Origin: Triangularia verruculosa
Lineage: Eukaryota; Ascomycota; Sordariomycetes; Sordariales; Podosporaceae
DNA: 56,879 nt
Direction of reading: 5' to 3'
NCBI GenBank assembly: GCA_033296885.1
Contig: MU864044.1
Span: 1-56,879 of the forward strand
A program made the position numbers and the translations under genes. Every line of letters begins with the position of its first letter. Position 1 is the first letter of the stretch. The notes under the pieces were generated by a model, which was given only the letters and a program-made list of their open reading frames with translations, was not told the DNA's origin and did no database searches. Shown here piece by piece: positions 1 to 11,449 of the stretch.

Positions 1-163
1 ACTGAGTGGGGCCCGTGCACTGATGCCGGGTAGGTGCTCGGTGACGGGTAAGCTCTTCGGGCAAAGACTTGGCCGAATCCTCCGTTCCTTCACACTTATA
101 ACCACGTAGTATTACTGCTGCCAGTCTACTGTAAATTAGGCCTCACAGGGACCTATTTTAACA
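1..163 (+). repeat. LTR fragment, 3' part, related to the LTR ending at 54766
   Basis: This GC-normal stretch matches 54605-54766 in the same orientation. Shared blocks are acttggccgaatcc, accacgtagtattac and a terminal ttttaaca. It ends in CA at 163, where TpA-rich DNA begins. The sequence after it differs from that after the right-hand copy, so it is more likely the 3' LTR end of an element lying mostly outside the window than a second 5' LTR. Identity to the right-hand copy is roughly 70 percent by eye. Confidence 0.6.
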
Positions 164-1566
164 TTATAATATATATTAAATAAAATAATAATATATCTTT
201 TCTTAAAGTTTATTAAATCTTTTTTATTCCTTTATTAATATACAGTAGTAAATACTTTTAGGATTTATCTTTAAGAATATAGGAATATAATAAGTAAAAT
301 AAAAGTAAAATATTTAAAGGGTTAAATATTATTTTCGATTTCGGTTTTAAGTTAAATTCTTTTTAAGAATAATAAGCAGATTTTACTATTTAAAAAATTA
401 TTAAAATAATTAAAATAATAAAAGAAAATTAACTATATTTTTATTAATAAATTGTTATATATACTTTCGGATTTATTAAAATTAATAATAGATTATAAAG
501 GTTAACTGTTAAATAATAATTTATCTTCCTTTATTTCGCCCTTACTACTATTACTACCGTTATTATCACCTTCGCCCCCGCCTTTATTACTACCTTTATT
601 ATCCTTATTATTTTTATTATCTTTATTATCCTTATTATTTTTATTATTTTTCTATTTCTTATTACTCTTATTATCTTTATTACCTTTACCTATTTTACTT
701 CTTTTATTTCTCTAACTGAAAAAATGCCGATAATTATACCGACCTAAATATATACTTAAAAATCCTTTTTATAATAACGATAACAGTAATAATCGGACTA
801 TTAAACGTTTAAATTTCCAGTTTTCAGGAACGTTAATTTTATTAAGTTCGTTTATAATATTTTTTAAAAAATATAATATTAAGATTTAGTTATATATAAA
901 AAGAATTATAAATTAAAATTAAATAAAAATAATTTTAAAAATATTTATACTTTTATAGGATATTAAAGTAGGGAAAATTTAAACTAATTTACGTAGTATT
1001 TTAATAACGGGGATTTCCCGCCGGGCTCTTATATAATATTAGCTAAGCCTTTTTAGTAATATTAACTAAGTTTATATTCCGCCTTCGCCTTTATTACTAC
1101 CTTTATTATTTTTATTATTTTTATTATTTTTATTATCCTTATTATCTTTATTATCCTCTTATTCCTTATTACTTTTATTATTTTTATTACCTCTATTTAC
1201 TTTACTTTTTTTTATTTCTTTAATTAGAAGGACGTCGATAATTACGTTAATTTAAATATTTACTTAAAAGCTTTTCCTATAATAGTAATAACGGTAGTAA
1301 TCAGGTTGTTAAACGTTTAAATTTCCGACTTTTAGAAACGTTAATTTTATTAAATTTATTTATAATATCTTTTAGGAGGTACGATATTAAGATTTAATTA
1401 TATATAAAAAGAATTATAAATTAGAATTAAGTGAAAATAATCTTAGGGATATTTACGCTTTTATACGATATTAGAGCGGGGAAGATCTAAGTTAATTTAC
1501 GTAGCGTTTTAGTAGCGGGGATTTTCCGCCGGGCTCCTATATAGTATTGGCTAAGCTTTTTTAGCA
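164..1566. repeat. RIP-type AT-rich block containing a ~508-bp tandem duplication
   Basis: This stretch is very TpA-rich with no usable reading frame. Two direct copies of a ~508-bp unit lie at about 570-1077 and 1078-1585. The landmark ttaaacgtttaaatttcc occurs at 801 and 1309, and cgccgggctc occurs near 1019 and 1528. Each unit begins with TTATTA/TTTATTA simple sequence. The second unit runs into the start of the 2OG-like fragment at 1567, so the duplicated DNA probably includes decayed upstream sequence of that gene. Copy 1 is more mutated than copy 2. From 164 to 570 nothing else is recognisable. Confidence 0.7.
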
Positions 1567-2223
1567 GTGTTAGCTGAACTTATATCCCTCTATTTCGTCC
1601 GTTTTCACTTTATGGCCGAGATGGGCTTGAAGAGGGATGCTCGTGGCACCTTGTCACCGCGGTCTACACCCCCAGATTTGGCTGGCGGGGCGACGACCTC
1701 ACTTTCCTTGTGGACAATGTTTACGGACCGGATTTTGGAGCAAGCGTGGAGCCTTCCCGCCACCCTCGAACATATCGCAAACGTATGGCTTCCCCTCATC
1801 CTTGAAGCGGCGTTCCACGAAATCCAGTTTCCCTGTGTTGTACGTGAGGTGGGAAGCTATCGTCCCGTTCCTAATGAGTTGGTACAGCGCGTACGACAAA
1901 AGCATAAGCAGGTCGCGGGAACGTTGCTGAAGTCGCTGTGCATTCGAACCGTTGGCCTTGGTTGTCAAGCTGAAAAGAGGGCTAACGAGCTGGATGAGTT
2001 GATGTACGAGAAAGGGGTCGATTTTGAGGTTCGGGAAGAATTACTAGGGCACGAGCTGTACATGGCCCTATGCAATGGGCCGCTGGGCCCGGTCCTAGCC
2101 AGGATGGGCCTCTCAGGAAAATGTTTGGTCGATTATAAAAGTCAGTTGCCTGGCGCCCCCAAATTGGTTAAGAAAAGAAAGAGGGCGGTCTGGTATTCGA
2201 CTTGGGACTTGAGCTTGCGTTGA
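1567..2223 (+). pseudogene. C-terminal fragment of a 2OG-oxygenase-like paralogue (copy D)
   Basis: This 219-codon open frame ends in a normal stop. It aligns with the last ~200 residues of the paralogue at 40893-44295, including the MxLKRD region, a shared pattern around VRQK (residues 108-111), the [RK]xxGxGC segment and the C-terminal STWDLSLR (TWDLSLH in copy A). It has no real start: the first codon is GTG, and just upstream in frame are TAA (1552) and TAG (1510, 1513) inside the RIP block. In a full-length gene this region would sit at about residue 800 onward. I read it as a truncated gene whose 5' part was mutated or lost. It is on the strand opposite to copies A-C. Function of the C-terminal region is unknown. 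Confidence 0.75.
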
Positions 2224-2474
2224 TATGGATTGATCGGTGGGGGCTTGCACCGCAGTGTGCAGCTCTCAGCATTTACTTTTTTACTTTGGTTTTGCAGGAT
2301 AGATAGGTACCTAACTAACGGCGCATTACTTCACTGGGCCGGGGCATTGGAAGAGTCTTTAGAGCATACAAACTATACGTAGAATTAATACTTAATAAAT
2401 CACAAATCAAGGGGTATCCGCACTTCGTTACCTATCCCTACAGTTTTACTCCACGTCATTCGCCATTCCACTCA

Positions 2475-4040
2475 TCACTTCTCAACCCGGAACTCGGTCG
2501 TCTTCACAATTCCCCTCAACCCCCCTTCCTCACCCCTCAACCTAGCAGGCAGTATCAAATCCCTCTCATCATCACTTCCTTGTCCCTTGTCCGTAACACC
2601 GACACCACCCTGTACAATTGTCTCAGTCTCGCCGCGGCTCGTGATCTTGGTGCTTCGCACTGGTGGCGACCTAATGTACTCGAGGTGCAATGCCGTGGCA
2701 TGATTCCCCCACTTCAATCTCTTCTCTCCCGTCAACAGCTCGATGAACTGTCTTTCTTCCAAGTCTGTGTCTGTGTTCTGTCGGAGGTACGCGGCTCGGA
2801 TGCCGTTGATGCTCGTGTCTCGGCCGGGGTGGCGGGAGTGGATGGGAAGTCGGTCGAGGGCTTTGCCGGCGCGGTAGTAGTTTGCTTCGCGGTAGGCAAT
2901 GGGGGAAAGTCGGAGGAAGCGGCCTAGGAGAGGACGGAGGGTAGGCGCACAGGCGGCGATGATGCCGATGTCGAGTTGGAGGCTGGGGTTCTGTTAGTAG
3001 CTGCCAAGTAACAGCGAATGAGGCGATAAACCTACGAGCCAAAGAAGGGCGCATATGGATAACTTCAATCCGGTATTAGTACAGGTAATCTGACGCTGAC
3101 AGCGGACAAAGACTCACAATGTGCCGTCATTATTGTTGACGTAGGCGATGATGTAGATGCCTTTGGCTATTCCCAATCCCACAGCACTACATCTTTGTCA
3201 GTCCTTTGAGCCAGAAACATCACAGAACAGAAGACAACCTACAAGTAGCCCCCGCTCAAAATAGCAATCAGATAAATCCGTATCCTCCTTTGCAACTGCA
3301 AGCTCCAGATCAACGGTATCGGCAGCGTCGCAAACGATAGATCAGTAAAGATATTGCAGGCCGTATTGAACAGCCCGAAATTCCGGTAAATAACCTTCCC
3401 GTAACACTTTGGCTTTATTTCGGGATTCCACTGTCCAGATACTGGCTGACATCTCGTCATGAAAGTGATGAACGCGAATAAGGTGTAGAAGCAAGTGAAG
3501 GCGATGAGGCCCCAGAGTATCCATTTGTACCATTTTCCTCTACTTAGTCGCAGCAGTGACAGTGCGATTGAGATTTTGAGGAACCCAAACGCGAACGAGG
3601 CTTCGATGACGGATTGGAAGAATTGTGCTTCGAGGAGGACCAGCCAGCTGTCGCGTGGGATCGTGTCGCTGTGTTGGCCGTAGCCGTTGCGACAGCCTAC
3701 TATCCAGGCTGCGAGGCCTCCTATGCCGCATAGCTATTTGACAGTATGGTCAGCCATGGTTGACGAGAGCGAGTAAGGGGGTAGAGTGCCGGCGTATACC
3801 TACCACAGCTAGCACCATGAAAATATCATCTTTCCCAAACGATCTCACGACGATCGCCCGTGTGTAAAACCGGACTAGCGCAGTGCAAAAGGCAAGACTC
3901 CACACGACGCAAACAACAGCGATGAACAAGTTCGAGTTACTTTCGGCGGCGCGGACAGGGTCGATCTTCTGGCCCGTGATAGTGACGTTTGAGTCGTCGT
4001 CCGACGAGGACATGACGGCGTGTGCTTGTGATTGGAGCAA
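2475..4040 (-). CDS. SAT4/rhodopsin-type fungal integral membrane protein (possible frameshift)
   Basis: This is a multi-exon gene. Exon 1 starts at ATG 4040 or 4013 and encodes the first membrane segments and the FGKDDIFMVLAV motif. Intron 1 (about 3736-3816) joins to exon 2, whose reading continues LCGIGG...AAWIVGCRNGYGQ, then FLKISIALSLLRL and NIFTDLSFATLPIPLIWSLQ. A short third exon (AVGLGIAKGIYIIAYV) precedes LQLDIGIIAACAPTLRPLL and a charged cytoplasmic tail ending at 2475. The order of motifs matches the fungal rhodopsin-domain/SAT4 family of seven-helix membrane proteins; substrates are unknown for most members. Between NNNDGT and LQLDIGII (about 2985-3050) I cannot join the frames with normal introns. 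A one-base frameshift or an unusual splice is needed, so the gene may be inactive. Confidence 0.7.
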
Positions 4041-5436
4041 GATGTGTACCTAATAGTAATCTCTTATGGCGGCGTCAGGTGCCATGCAAAGCGAAAGCCT
4101 TGCAGCAGAAGCATCACTGGACTGAGCTTTGGCGAATAACGAAGCGATGATACCAGACGTTGCCAGGGTCTTGGGAAGTCCAAGACAGGGGAGGAAAAAG
4201 GAAAGAAACGCAAGCCAGGGGAAAGGCTGGGGTCGGCAGACAGTTAATGCTAGAGAAAAGGGCGGCCCGGTTGGGGTGCCGACCAAGCGACCGCACGTCG
4301 TCGCCCAAACGAAAGGTCCATTCATCCAACCGCTCCCATACTGTCTCGACACCATCTCTCCTGCTTGTTCTTGTCCAGTTGGGTGGGCATCGGAAAGCTT
4401 TGCATGCGTCTTTCACGTCGGCACCATTTTCGGCACAGCTCCGTAATAAATTCGATATTAGAAATCTGGGGAAACACAACACTGGGCCGTTGGCGGGTGC
4501 TGTTTGATCGAGTCGTACATGGAGGCGAGGGGCACTAAGTGACCTCTCACCGCTATCGGTACCATGAACCCTCCGATCCCCTACCCGATTCGACCTGAAA
4601 TATCAATCAAGCAATCATTTCAACGGCTTTCAAGCTATCTTGGCGGACTTCAAATGGCAACATCTTGGATGGGATTGTGCCGGCACTGGCGTCTCCTCTT
4701 TGGTGTGACCAATGAATGCGAGGGGAGGGGGTATGTTTTTGGCTAAAGTCGACAGATGTTTGCCCCCCTTTCTGTTGCTGCCAGCCCACCCAAAGTCACC
4801 AAGGAAAAAGGCAAAAGCCGCCGCCAATGGCATGAGGGGGTATCACTTGATTGCTTGGGACATATATACCGGTGTTAAGAATGCCAAGCTCATTAGAACC
4901 TACCCTATATACACCATTCTTGTCTTTCTTTATTTTATTGTACATATGCTCTAGTTTTGAGAGCCTTGAATGGAAAGGAGGGCCCGCTCTTTTCTTTATT
5001 GTGACTGCCGACTGGTACCTTACCTGTTTTATGCAGCCGGCTTGCCGCTGATAGACGGATCCTGACAGGTGAGAAGGTTGGAGCTATGACCACTGCTCTT
5101 AAGTGCCGTGGATTGGCACCGTCGTAGTGAACCAAACATGGGCTGCAAAGCTCCGGATCATGGATTGAGACGCTTTGTTCTTTCTGGTCGAGGGAAACGT
5201 TTTGCCGTTTTCGGACTCGCTTATAGCTGTTCATGTTATTTTAACCCTAACCCTTATAGCTTTTAATAGCAATCATAGCAAGTTTGGCACAGTGGTTTGC
5301 CCTGCGGTGACAATACCCCTGAGACCCCTGAATCAGCCGTGCCGAGCCAACCCCACCACTTGAGGAGCTCCGCAGAGGAGAGAAGCTGGTGGTTTCCATT
5401 CTTCGCGTACGGTAGGATTTTATAATTAGCGCTAGC
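4041..5436. other. Intergenic region, no supported gene
   Basis: GC-normal, 1.4 kb upstream of the membrane-protein gene, so its 5' flank probably holds the promoter. Overlapping open frames on both strands near 4050-4507 lack any recognisable motif and look like chance frames. A pyrimidine-rich stretch near 4915-4935 and a double TAACCC motif near 5240 are the only notable short sequences. Confidence 0.5.
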
Positions 5437-6006
5437 TTCTGTTATAGAGAGCAGTTTCCTTTATTGGTGAGCTACGCAATGACTGTCCACAAGTCATAGG
5501 GCATCACTCTCGACAAGATTGCCTGCGATATCTTAGCACCAGAGTTCGCTTCTGGCCTCTCCTACGTAGCCGTCTCCTGGGTGAAGACACTCGACGGGCT
5601 GATGTTCGAGAAGCCCTTCGACCGCAGCAGGATCTATGGCGAGACACCATCACGAGCAGTGTAGTTGAAGTTGTCCGATTATACAACTAGGCAACTGCAG
5701 GTGTTAGATGCCGTAGCGGAGCAGGATCGCCCGGAGGAGCCTGCTTGGTTGGGATATAGGGAGCGAGGATGAGGATGTAGAGGCGTAAGTACTTAAAATG
5801 GGAGTGTAGATAACTAGGGTAGAATGATACCTGGGGCGGGCCTGCGCCTGCTCATCCGGGGGACTTTGATGAGGTACAGAGGCTTGCGATGGAGACTTCA
5901 CTCCGCGAAACTGGCAAGACCCCGGCGCAGCTTAGAAAAGAGGAGGAGGAGAGGCGAGAATTGGAGATTCAGGAGCGAGGGAGGAACTTTGGAAGCTGGT
6001 GGTAGG
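5437..6006 (+). pseudogene. PIF1-like DNA helicase, C-terminal relic
   Basis: Frame-3 translation gives REQFPLLVSYAMTVHKS, then TAG, then GITLDKI, FASGLSYVAVSWVKTLDGL and MFEKPFDRSR. This is the last helicase motif region of PIF1-family enzymes (VHKSQGxTLDK ... YVAVSRV). The TAG replaces the motif Gln and TGG replaces the motif Arg, both explained by C-to-T changes. More in-frame stops follow at the end of RAV and after GYRER. A tail at about 5866-6006 reads DFDEVQRLAMETSLRE and then a Glu/Arg-rich stretch, ending in TAG at about 6004; the tail resembles a ubiquitin-interacting motif. No helicase N-terminus is present. PIF1 relics of this kind often come from Helitron-like elements, but no Rep domain or Helitron ends are visible here. 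Confidence 0.75.
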
Positions 6007-6185
6007 TACCTCGCGGACAAGAGTCTTGATTGTCAAATGGTGTTCTCGGGGAATAAAGACATGTTGAAAGGAGTTTAAAGTGTCAATTATTTGAAACCTA
6101 CCTACCTCCTGAACGCCTAACCTTGCCACCGTTAATACAGGCAAATAGGCGCAAAGTATACGCAAGCCACCTTTACAAGTACCTA

Positions 6186-9100
6186 TCAGCCACCAAATTC
6201 CTCGCCGCCACCTGAGCTCTCGGATAGATGGTCTTCTGCCAAGTCATTAGACTCGGAATATTTACATCCCATCTGATCCCTGATAAAGGATTTGAATTCT
6301 TCCATCATCTTCTCCAGCCGGGCAGGGCTTATTGTATCTGGATAAACATTTTCGCGTGAACACTCGCTCACGGGCTCCTGAGCGTCGTCTCCATTCTGGA
6401 CTCCATTTGTTCTCGGGTCTGAAGCCGTCGTCCTTGGTGGTGTGCAAAGCAATACACGATCCCGCACCGTTTGTACGCGGCTCTTTGGGAAGATTGCCTC
6501 CAGCAATGAATATGCTGCTTCCAAACGCTTTTCGAACGGCGTTGTATCTGGGCCCAAAAGGAAGCTCCTGACATCGTCCTCTAACCGCTGGCACATTTCC
6601 CTTCGAAGGTGGCGTGTAACAGGTTGATCCAGCAGGACATTCCATTCAGATGCTGCCCGTGCCAGTCTGAACGAGTTAATCAGATAGACTCGCGCATCTG
6701 CATCGGTTCCAACCCCGTCCGAAAACGACTTATAAAGCTCGAAAGCACCTCTGACAAGCCCCTCGCGGTTCTGTTGCAAAATCTCAATGTGCTTTTTACA
6801 TCTATCTCTGAGGTTCTGGAATTCGATAGACTTGGTGAGCTTCTGTGAGGACGATTCGACAACCTCCTTTTTCTTCCTGAAGCTTACACCGCCGTGCAAT
6901 ATTGGCTAGGATATCTAACGCGTCAGCGCTCTGGTTCTGGTCTATGTAGATACTAGCGATTCGCTTTTCTGTCAGCAGGGAGCTTATCAGTCGTTGGTCT
7001 TGAGCCCTGGTATGTCGGAGACGCTTAAGAAGCGTCCTTATTGTCTTAGAGGCGGCTGAAATCTTATAAAGTCCGTACTAGAGCGTAAAGAGCTAGAGTA
7101 AGGACTTAATCGTGTCTGGGTATACGGGACCGGGCTTGGTTCTCTGGTCTCTGATGATTTTACGGGAGTAAAACTCCATTTCCTCCTACTCTTCCTAAGT
7201 TATCTCGCAATCCTCCTCGGTCCCGTTATCTGTAACGGCTTTCTGTCCGTCTGGACCGTGTTGGGTTGAGAAGCTGGGAGCTGAAGTAGCCGGATCCGCT
7301 AAAATGGTTATCTTATTAGGATTTTCCTATTATTCTAACGAGGCGTAGGTGATAATGAACTTGCGTTTTGTAGCTAACATATCGGGGTATATACTCCCTA
7401 ATTTATAACACCGCTAAACGAAAATAGTCCGAAATAGATAACGTGCCTCTTTTCGGTCTTTAGGGCGAGTTGATTGGCTCTTTGTTAACGCCAGCTGGTA
7501 CTGTGATTTTAATGTTAGGTTATGAGAGCTGCCTAGAGTCTTCTGACGCCATCTGACAATAGCCTCCAGCATGCTATATATTAGGTAGACCTCTGTGTTC
7601 TCATCCAGTTGAGCAAGATAAATCTCGGCTAAGATCTCTATACTATGAAGAAGAGATGGATGGACCTGCAGCATCTTCCTCCTATGGCTAATGTCTTGGT
7701 ACTGTCGCATATCTCCCCCAATCCTCTCTAACCGTTTATGGAACTCATTCTCGAGCTTCCTGTAGTCTTCTTGATCTTTGACTGGTAATCTATGCGTCGT
7801 ATTGCTAATAGGTGCTAAGATCCCTTGCACTTCGTCGAGAAAGTACTCTAGCTTTAGCATCCCTAGTAGTGAAGGCACTATTGTTTGCCTTGATTGCTCT
7901 AGATACTTGTCGTTCGTTCGCTTCGTTAAGGTTAGGTCAAGCTTACCTTTACCAGCCTGTGTGAATTCGACGCTGTAGGTACGACGCTGTTTAAGGAGGA
8001 TATCTAGCACTAAGGACTTAGCTTCAGCCAATTGGCCTATGTCTATATATATGTGAGCCAGCTCTGACCGGTAGCGTAGCGTATCGGGGTGTATAAAGCC
8101 AGGGTCGTAGAGCGTTTCAACGGAACTCTTCTGTGACTTAGATACGATGTCCGAGTAAATCTGGAGCGTATCTTTGTAGTCGCTAGCAAATTGTAGTGAG
8201 CTTGTTAGTTCTATTCGAGCCTCGAAAGCTTGGGGATGGGTCCTTGATATCACTGATTCGGTGATGTCGGAAAGGGTTCCGGCTGTGGCTACGGCCTAAT
8301 TAAGGCGATAATTTGTTCGGTGGAGAAATACTAAAGTTCTTATTATCCTCAGAGTTTAGGGGTGCCTCGGTCCGAGTTCCGATGATAATGTTTTGAGAGT
8401 GCTGGAATATAACCCTTCCGCCTCTCGACTCCGGGAAGTTAGAGCTAGTAGGTGAGTTATTAACTGGGAGTAGTTGAGTGCTTTGATGTTGTTGGGAGAA
8501 TAGCGAGACGATAAGCCCCTCTATGCCTCCTGGGTAAGTTTCAGGGCTTGTTTATAATTGCCCACCAGCATGTATATTATTGTAGCGGTAAAAGCAATAC
8601 TGTCTCGTTTATTCGATAGAACTTAAGTTTACGTCTCCCGCCCTTCGCCTAGCCGGTGTTATTCTCCTCAAAGTTCTCCTGTGAGGGATTCCGTAGAGAT
8701 CCGAGTTTGCTGTCCAGTGATTTTAGAAGGAAGGTTATTACTCTTTGCGCTCTCGTAAAGAATCTAAGATAAGTAAAAGTGAGTGCGATATCCTGCATTA
8801 AGCTGATATCCTCTGGCCGATCCGTTGGGATAGGCTTTCGCCCTCCCTTTATTTGGCGGTGCTTAATAAGAGCTTCTTTTAGTTCCCGCGCCGCGTTCCA
8901 GTAATCGCCCCGTAAAGTGAAGGACTCCGCGAGCCACCTCCCTATCTCATCCTTCTCCGGGGTTTGCTCCTTGAACGTATACTTGAGGGTTTGTAGTTTT
9001 GTCGTGGCCGCAGGTAAATCCTTATATCGACCCCTTAATAACGTGATTATCTCTGTCTATAGCTCGATACACAGACGACTCCTATTTTATAACCCAGATC

Positions 9101-9600
9101 CTGTGCTCTCTCGCTGAAGCATCTTTATGGCCTTTTGAAAAAGGTTAAGGGAAGTGTTAAGCTGTCCTTTGCCCAGATATTCACCTGCTTGCTTGTGTAT
9201 CCTTTCCTAATCCCACAAAGTATTACTGCGCTGAATAGATATCTTTTTTGGTAACGCGAGTGTTGACTCTGTTCGACTTGCAATATAAGTACTAAGTTGA
9301 TGGTTAGGCCGGGTGACTTCGGTTGTAGCCTTAACTGCTTCTAGTTCGGTCTGAGGGTTGTATAATGTGTTTTTAACTACTGCAGAAGACGATTGCGCTT
9401 CCTCTATACCTATGTTGGACGCTGGTGGACCTTCGTTGCCGTGATTAGTTTGAAAAGCCAAGTACGTCTCGATGCTAGATCGAATGTAGTTGTATGCTAA
9501 TTCGTTATTTGGAATCTGCCTACCTGACCCCGACCGGTATGAAACAACCTTCGCACCAGTCTAAACTTTTGCTTTCCAGACTTCTGGAGGTGCTATATAT
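6186..9600 (-). pseudogene. TPR-repeat protein pseudogene
   Basis: A long minus-strand coding trace is broken by many stops. From the 5' side: PEVWKAKV-stop-TGAKVVSYRSG (about 9500-9590), an open frame to 9207, TPR-like helices (GEYLGKGQLNTSLNLFQKAI near 9120-9200), another open stretch 8253-7414 with HPDTLRYRSELAHIYIDIGQ, then ISAASKTIRTLLKRLR near 7000, and a last open frame 6899-6186 in a shifted frame. The stops are mostly TAG or TAA where Gln fits, which suggests C-to-T decay. A frameshift near 6870 separates the last ORF (SESSGGGEEFGG at its end). The spacing and the A/L pattern fit kinesin-light-chain-like TPRs, as in fungal NLR/STAND-type or regulatory scaffold proteins, but no NTPase domain is visible. 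The original product is unknown. Confidence 0.6.
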
Positions 9601-10099
9601 CATCAGTCACGCCCTTGTAGCAGCTGGAGCAATTGGTGGAACAGTGACGCTTTGTATTTAAGTGAGAAGGCTCGGAGGTACCGTGGTGGTAACGCCTAAG
9701 GCCAACAGACTCTGTCATATGCTATCTATGATTGGTTGGGGATGGAATTTGCATTATTTGGGCTGCCCTCCTTTATCCCAGTTTTCCAGTGTTAAAGCTG
9801 GTGGATGTAGGGGGCTGCTTTTGGAATTTGTTTGGAAAAGGGGCTGACGGACTGTTGGAATGCATAGGTACGTACACCAAGCGGCTCCGGTGATCCTAGA
9901 GTCTCTATACTAATATGATATCCGTCGGCAGATCCGAAATAATAGGTATTTCCTACCTATTTAGATAATGAACTTCTCAGTACGGGATTACAGTCTCGTT
10001 ATTAAGCTATAACCGAGCTATGCCGAGATATCTCATTAAATGTTTGTATAAGGTACCTAAAGGTACCTAAGCACCCCAGAACCTCCCCTAAAAGCCCTT
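9601..10099. other. Intergenic, nothing recognised
   Basis: GC-normal to slightly AT-rich spacer with no coding trace that I can support. It includes a short palindromic run, ggtacctaaaggtacctaa, near 10052-10070. It lies downstream of the 10100-10672 gene and upstream of the TPR pseudogene, so it may carry the latter's old promoter. Confidence 0.4.
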
Positions 10100-10672
10100 T
10101 CAATCCATCGAGTATCCCAAGCTAGCCATCTCCTCGGCTTCCTGCGCTTTCATGAGCTGATATCTACGATTATCCTCAGCGCGTTCCTCCTCCGTAATCT
10201 GCACGAACCGTTTGCCCGCCGCAATAATCGCAAGCCTTTCCTGGTCGTCAAGCGCATTCCAGACAGCCTTAACGGCCTCTTCATATAAGGGGTTCGACCC
10301 CAGGCTAATAGACGCTTGAAGGGCATCTTGGGCGCAATCGATAAACCCCATCAACCATTGTAAGTCTTGAAGTGGCGGCTGGTTTGGGTTTTGTTCCTCT
10401 CTCTGGAATTCGGCGAGAAAACCTTTATTCCGCTGGACAATTAGGCTTTCGACTTTTGTAAGCTGCTCTGGATTTGTCGCGGCGATGGCGATAAGCTGGG
10501 CGCGCGTCTTTCCATTCGCTTTTGTGCGGCAGATACGTTCCTCCTCCTCGGGCGAGGCCCAGCCGAAGACTAGGTTAGTTTCGGCTTGGGTAAGTGCGGA
10601 GGCGTCAGCGATGGCGCGGCGATAGAGAGCTTCCATGTCGGTGGCATTATTGTTGTTGGTGGTGGAGGTCAT
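10100..10672 (-). CDS. Hypothetical protein, 190 aa, helical and acidic
   Basis: An uninterrupted frame whose best start is the ATG at 10672 (MTSTTNNNNATDME); the in-frame ATG at 10789 would add a Pro-rich stretch that looks like 5' UTR. The protein has no signal peptide or membrane segment. It has a low-complexity Asn run at the N-terminus, then Ala/Glu/Gln-rich helices: SALTQAETNLVFGW, then TKVESLIVQRNKGFLAEFQR, and near the end WNALDDQERLAIIAAGKRF followed by EEERAEDNRRYQLMKAQEAEEM. I do not recognise a family. The reading frame is free of RIP-type stops while its neighbours are decayed, which argues that it is a live gene. Confidence 0.6.
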   Translation of the reverse strand: MTSTTNNNNATDMEALYRRAIADASALTQAETNLVFGWASPEEEERICRTKANGKTRAQLIAIAATNPEQLTKVESLIVQRNKGFLAEFQREEQNPNQPPLQDLQWLMGFIDCAQDALQASISLGSNPLYEEAVKAVWNALDDQERLAIIAAGKRFVQITEEERAEDNRRYQLMKAQEAEEMASLGYSMD

Positions 10673-10789
10673 TGTGGTGACTGATGGGAGATGGCGGGGG
10701 TTCAAGGTGAGGGGTTGGGTGAAAGAGGGAGGAACAGGCGATAACCAGATGTGGGGGAAGCATTCAAGGTTGCTTTTGTGGGCTGGCAC

Positions 10790-11449
10790 AGACCCTAGAA
10801 GACCACCTCACTTGGCAACTGCTGGACTTGGGATCTGAATCGAGGGTTGGCTAGGTACCTAGGTCCCGAGACAAAACGCCTACTCAAAACGCGGCTAGCC
10901 AATTCAGGTAGGTATGCGCATAGCCCTGCATTGGAAAAGCGTTAAAACACATTAAAATCAACCTTCATTCGTGCCAAGCTATACAATAAAATTCTAACCA
11001 TTACTACCACCACCGCTAGACTTAATAGTATAGCTAGAATCGTCGGCGTATAAAGGCCCAATTGCTATTTCCAACGTTTTACCACCACGACCCATCGCCA
11101 CCTCGCTAGTACTTAGTGAACTTACATAAGGGATAAAGAAAGTGCTAATTTTAAGCTCGAAAGAGCGTATAACTTTCATGAAACACTAATTGGTATATGT
11201 AAGCTTTCAGCTCTCTCGGCACGTGGAGGTTTCTGCCATCTGCTAATGTATCTTCCAGAAGCGATAACTCCAATGGCGCAAAAACAAGCTAATATGAAAA
11301 GTCGATTACTATAGCTTAAACGGATGTCTAATGAAAAAGCTGAGAGGCGGAAACCCCTAACTCGCTTTAGCAATTTAGGTAATTAATAATAATAACAATA
11401 ATAACACTATCCCCACTCGAAATACAAACCCCTAAATAAAAGAGCTCTG
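10790..11449. other. Intergenic, two weak minus-strand ORFs
   Basis: Open frames at 10994-11179 (61 aa) and 11176-11373 (65 aa, with a hydrophobic segment LFILACFCAIGVIASG) lie end to end on the minus strand. Neither has a recognisable motif or partner exon. They could be exons of one small gene, but I cannot show splice sites joining them. The RIP-like DNA of the LysM relic begins just beyond 11390. Confidence 0.3.

Noticed and set aside
581..720. CRISPR-like or microsatellite array (TTATTA-rich repeats)
   Set aside because: The repeats are degenerate simple sequence within a RIP block, with no spacers of constant length.
4050..4507. Overlapping open frames of 101-122 codons on both strands
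   Set aside because: They overlap one another in several frames, lack motifs and have no partner exons, and the surrounding DNA looks like ordinary intergenic sequence.
5238..5256. Telomere-like TAACCC repeats (two units here, and TTAGGG-type repeats at about 54480)
   Set aside because: Only two units each, so no interstitial telomere. Such short motifs occur by chance or as promoter telo-boxes.
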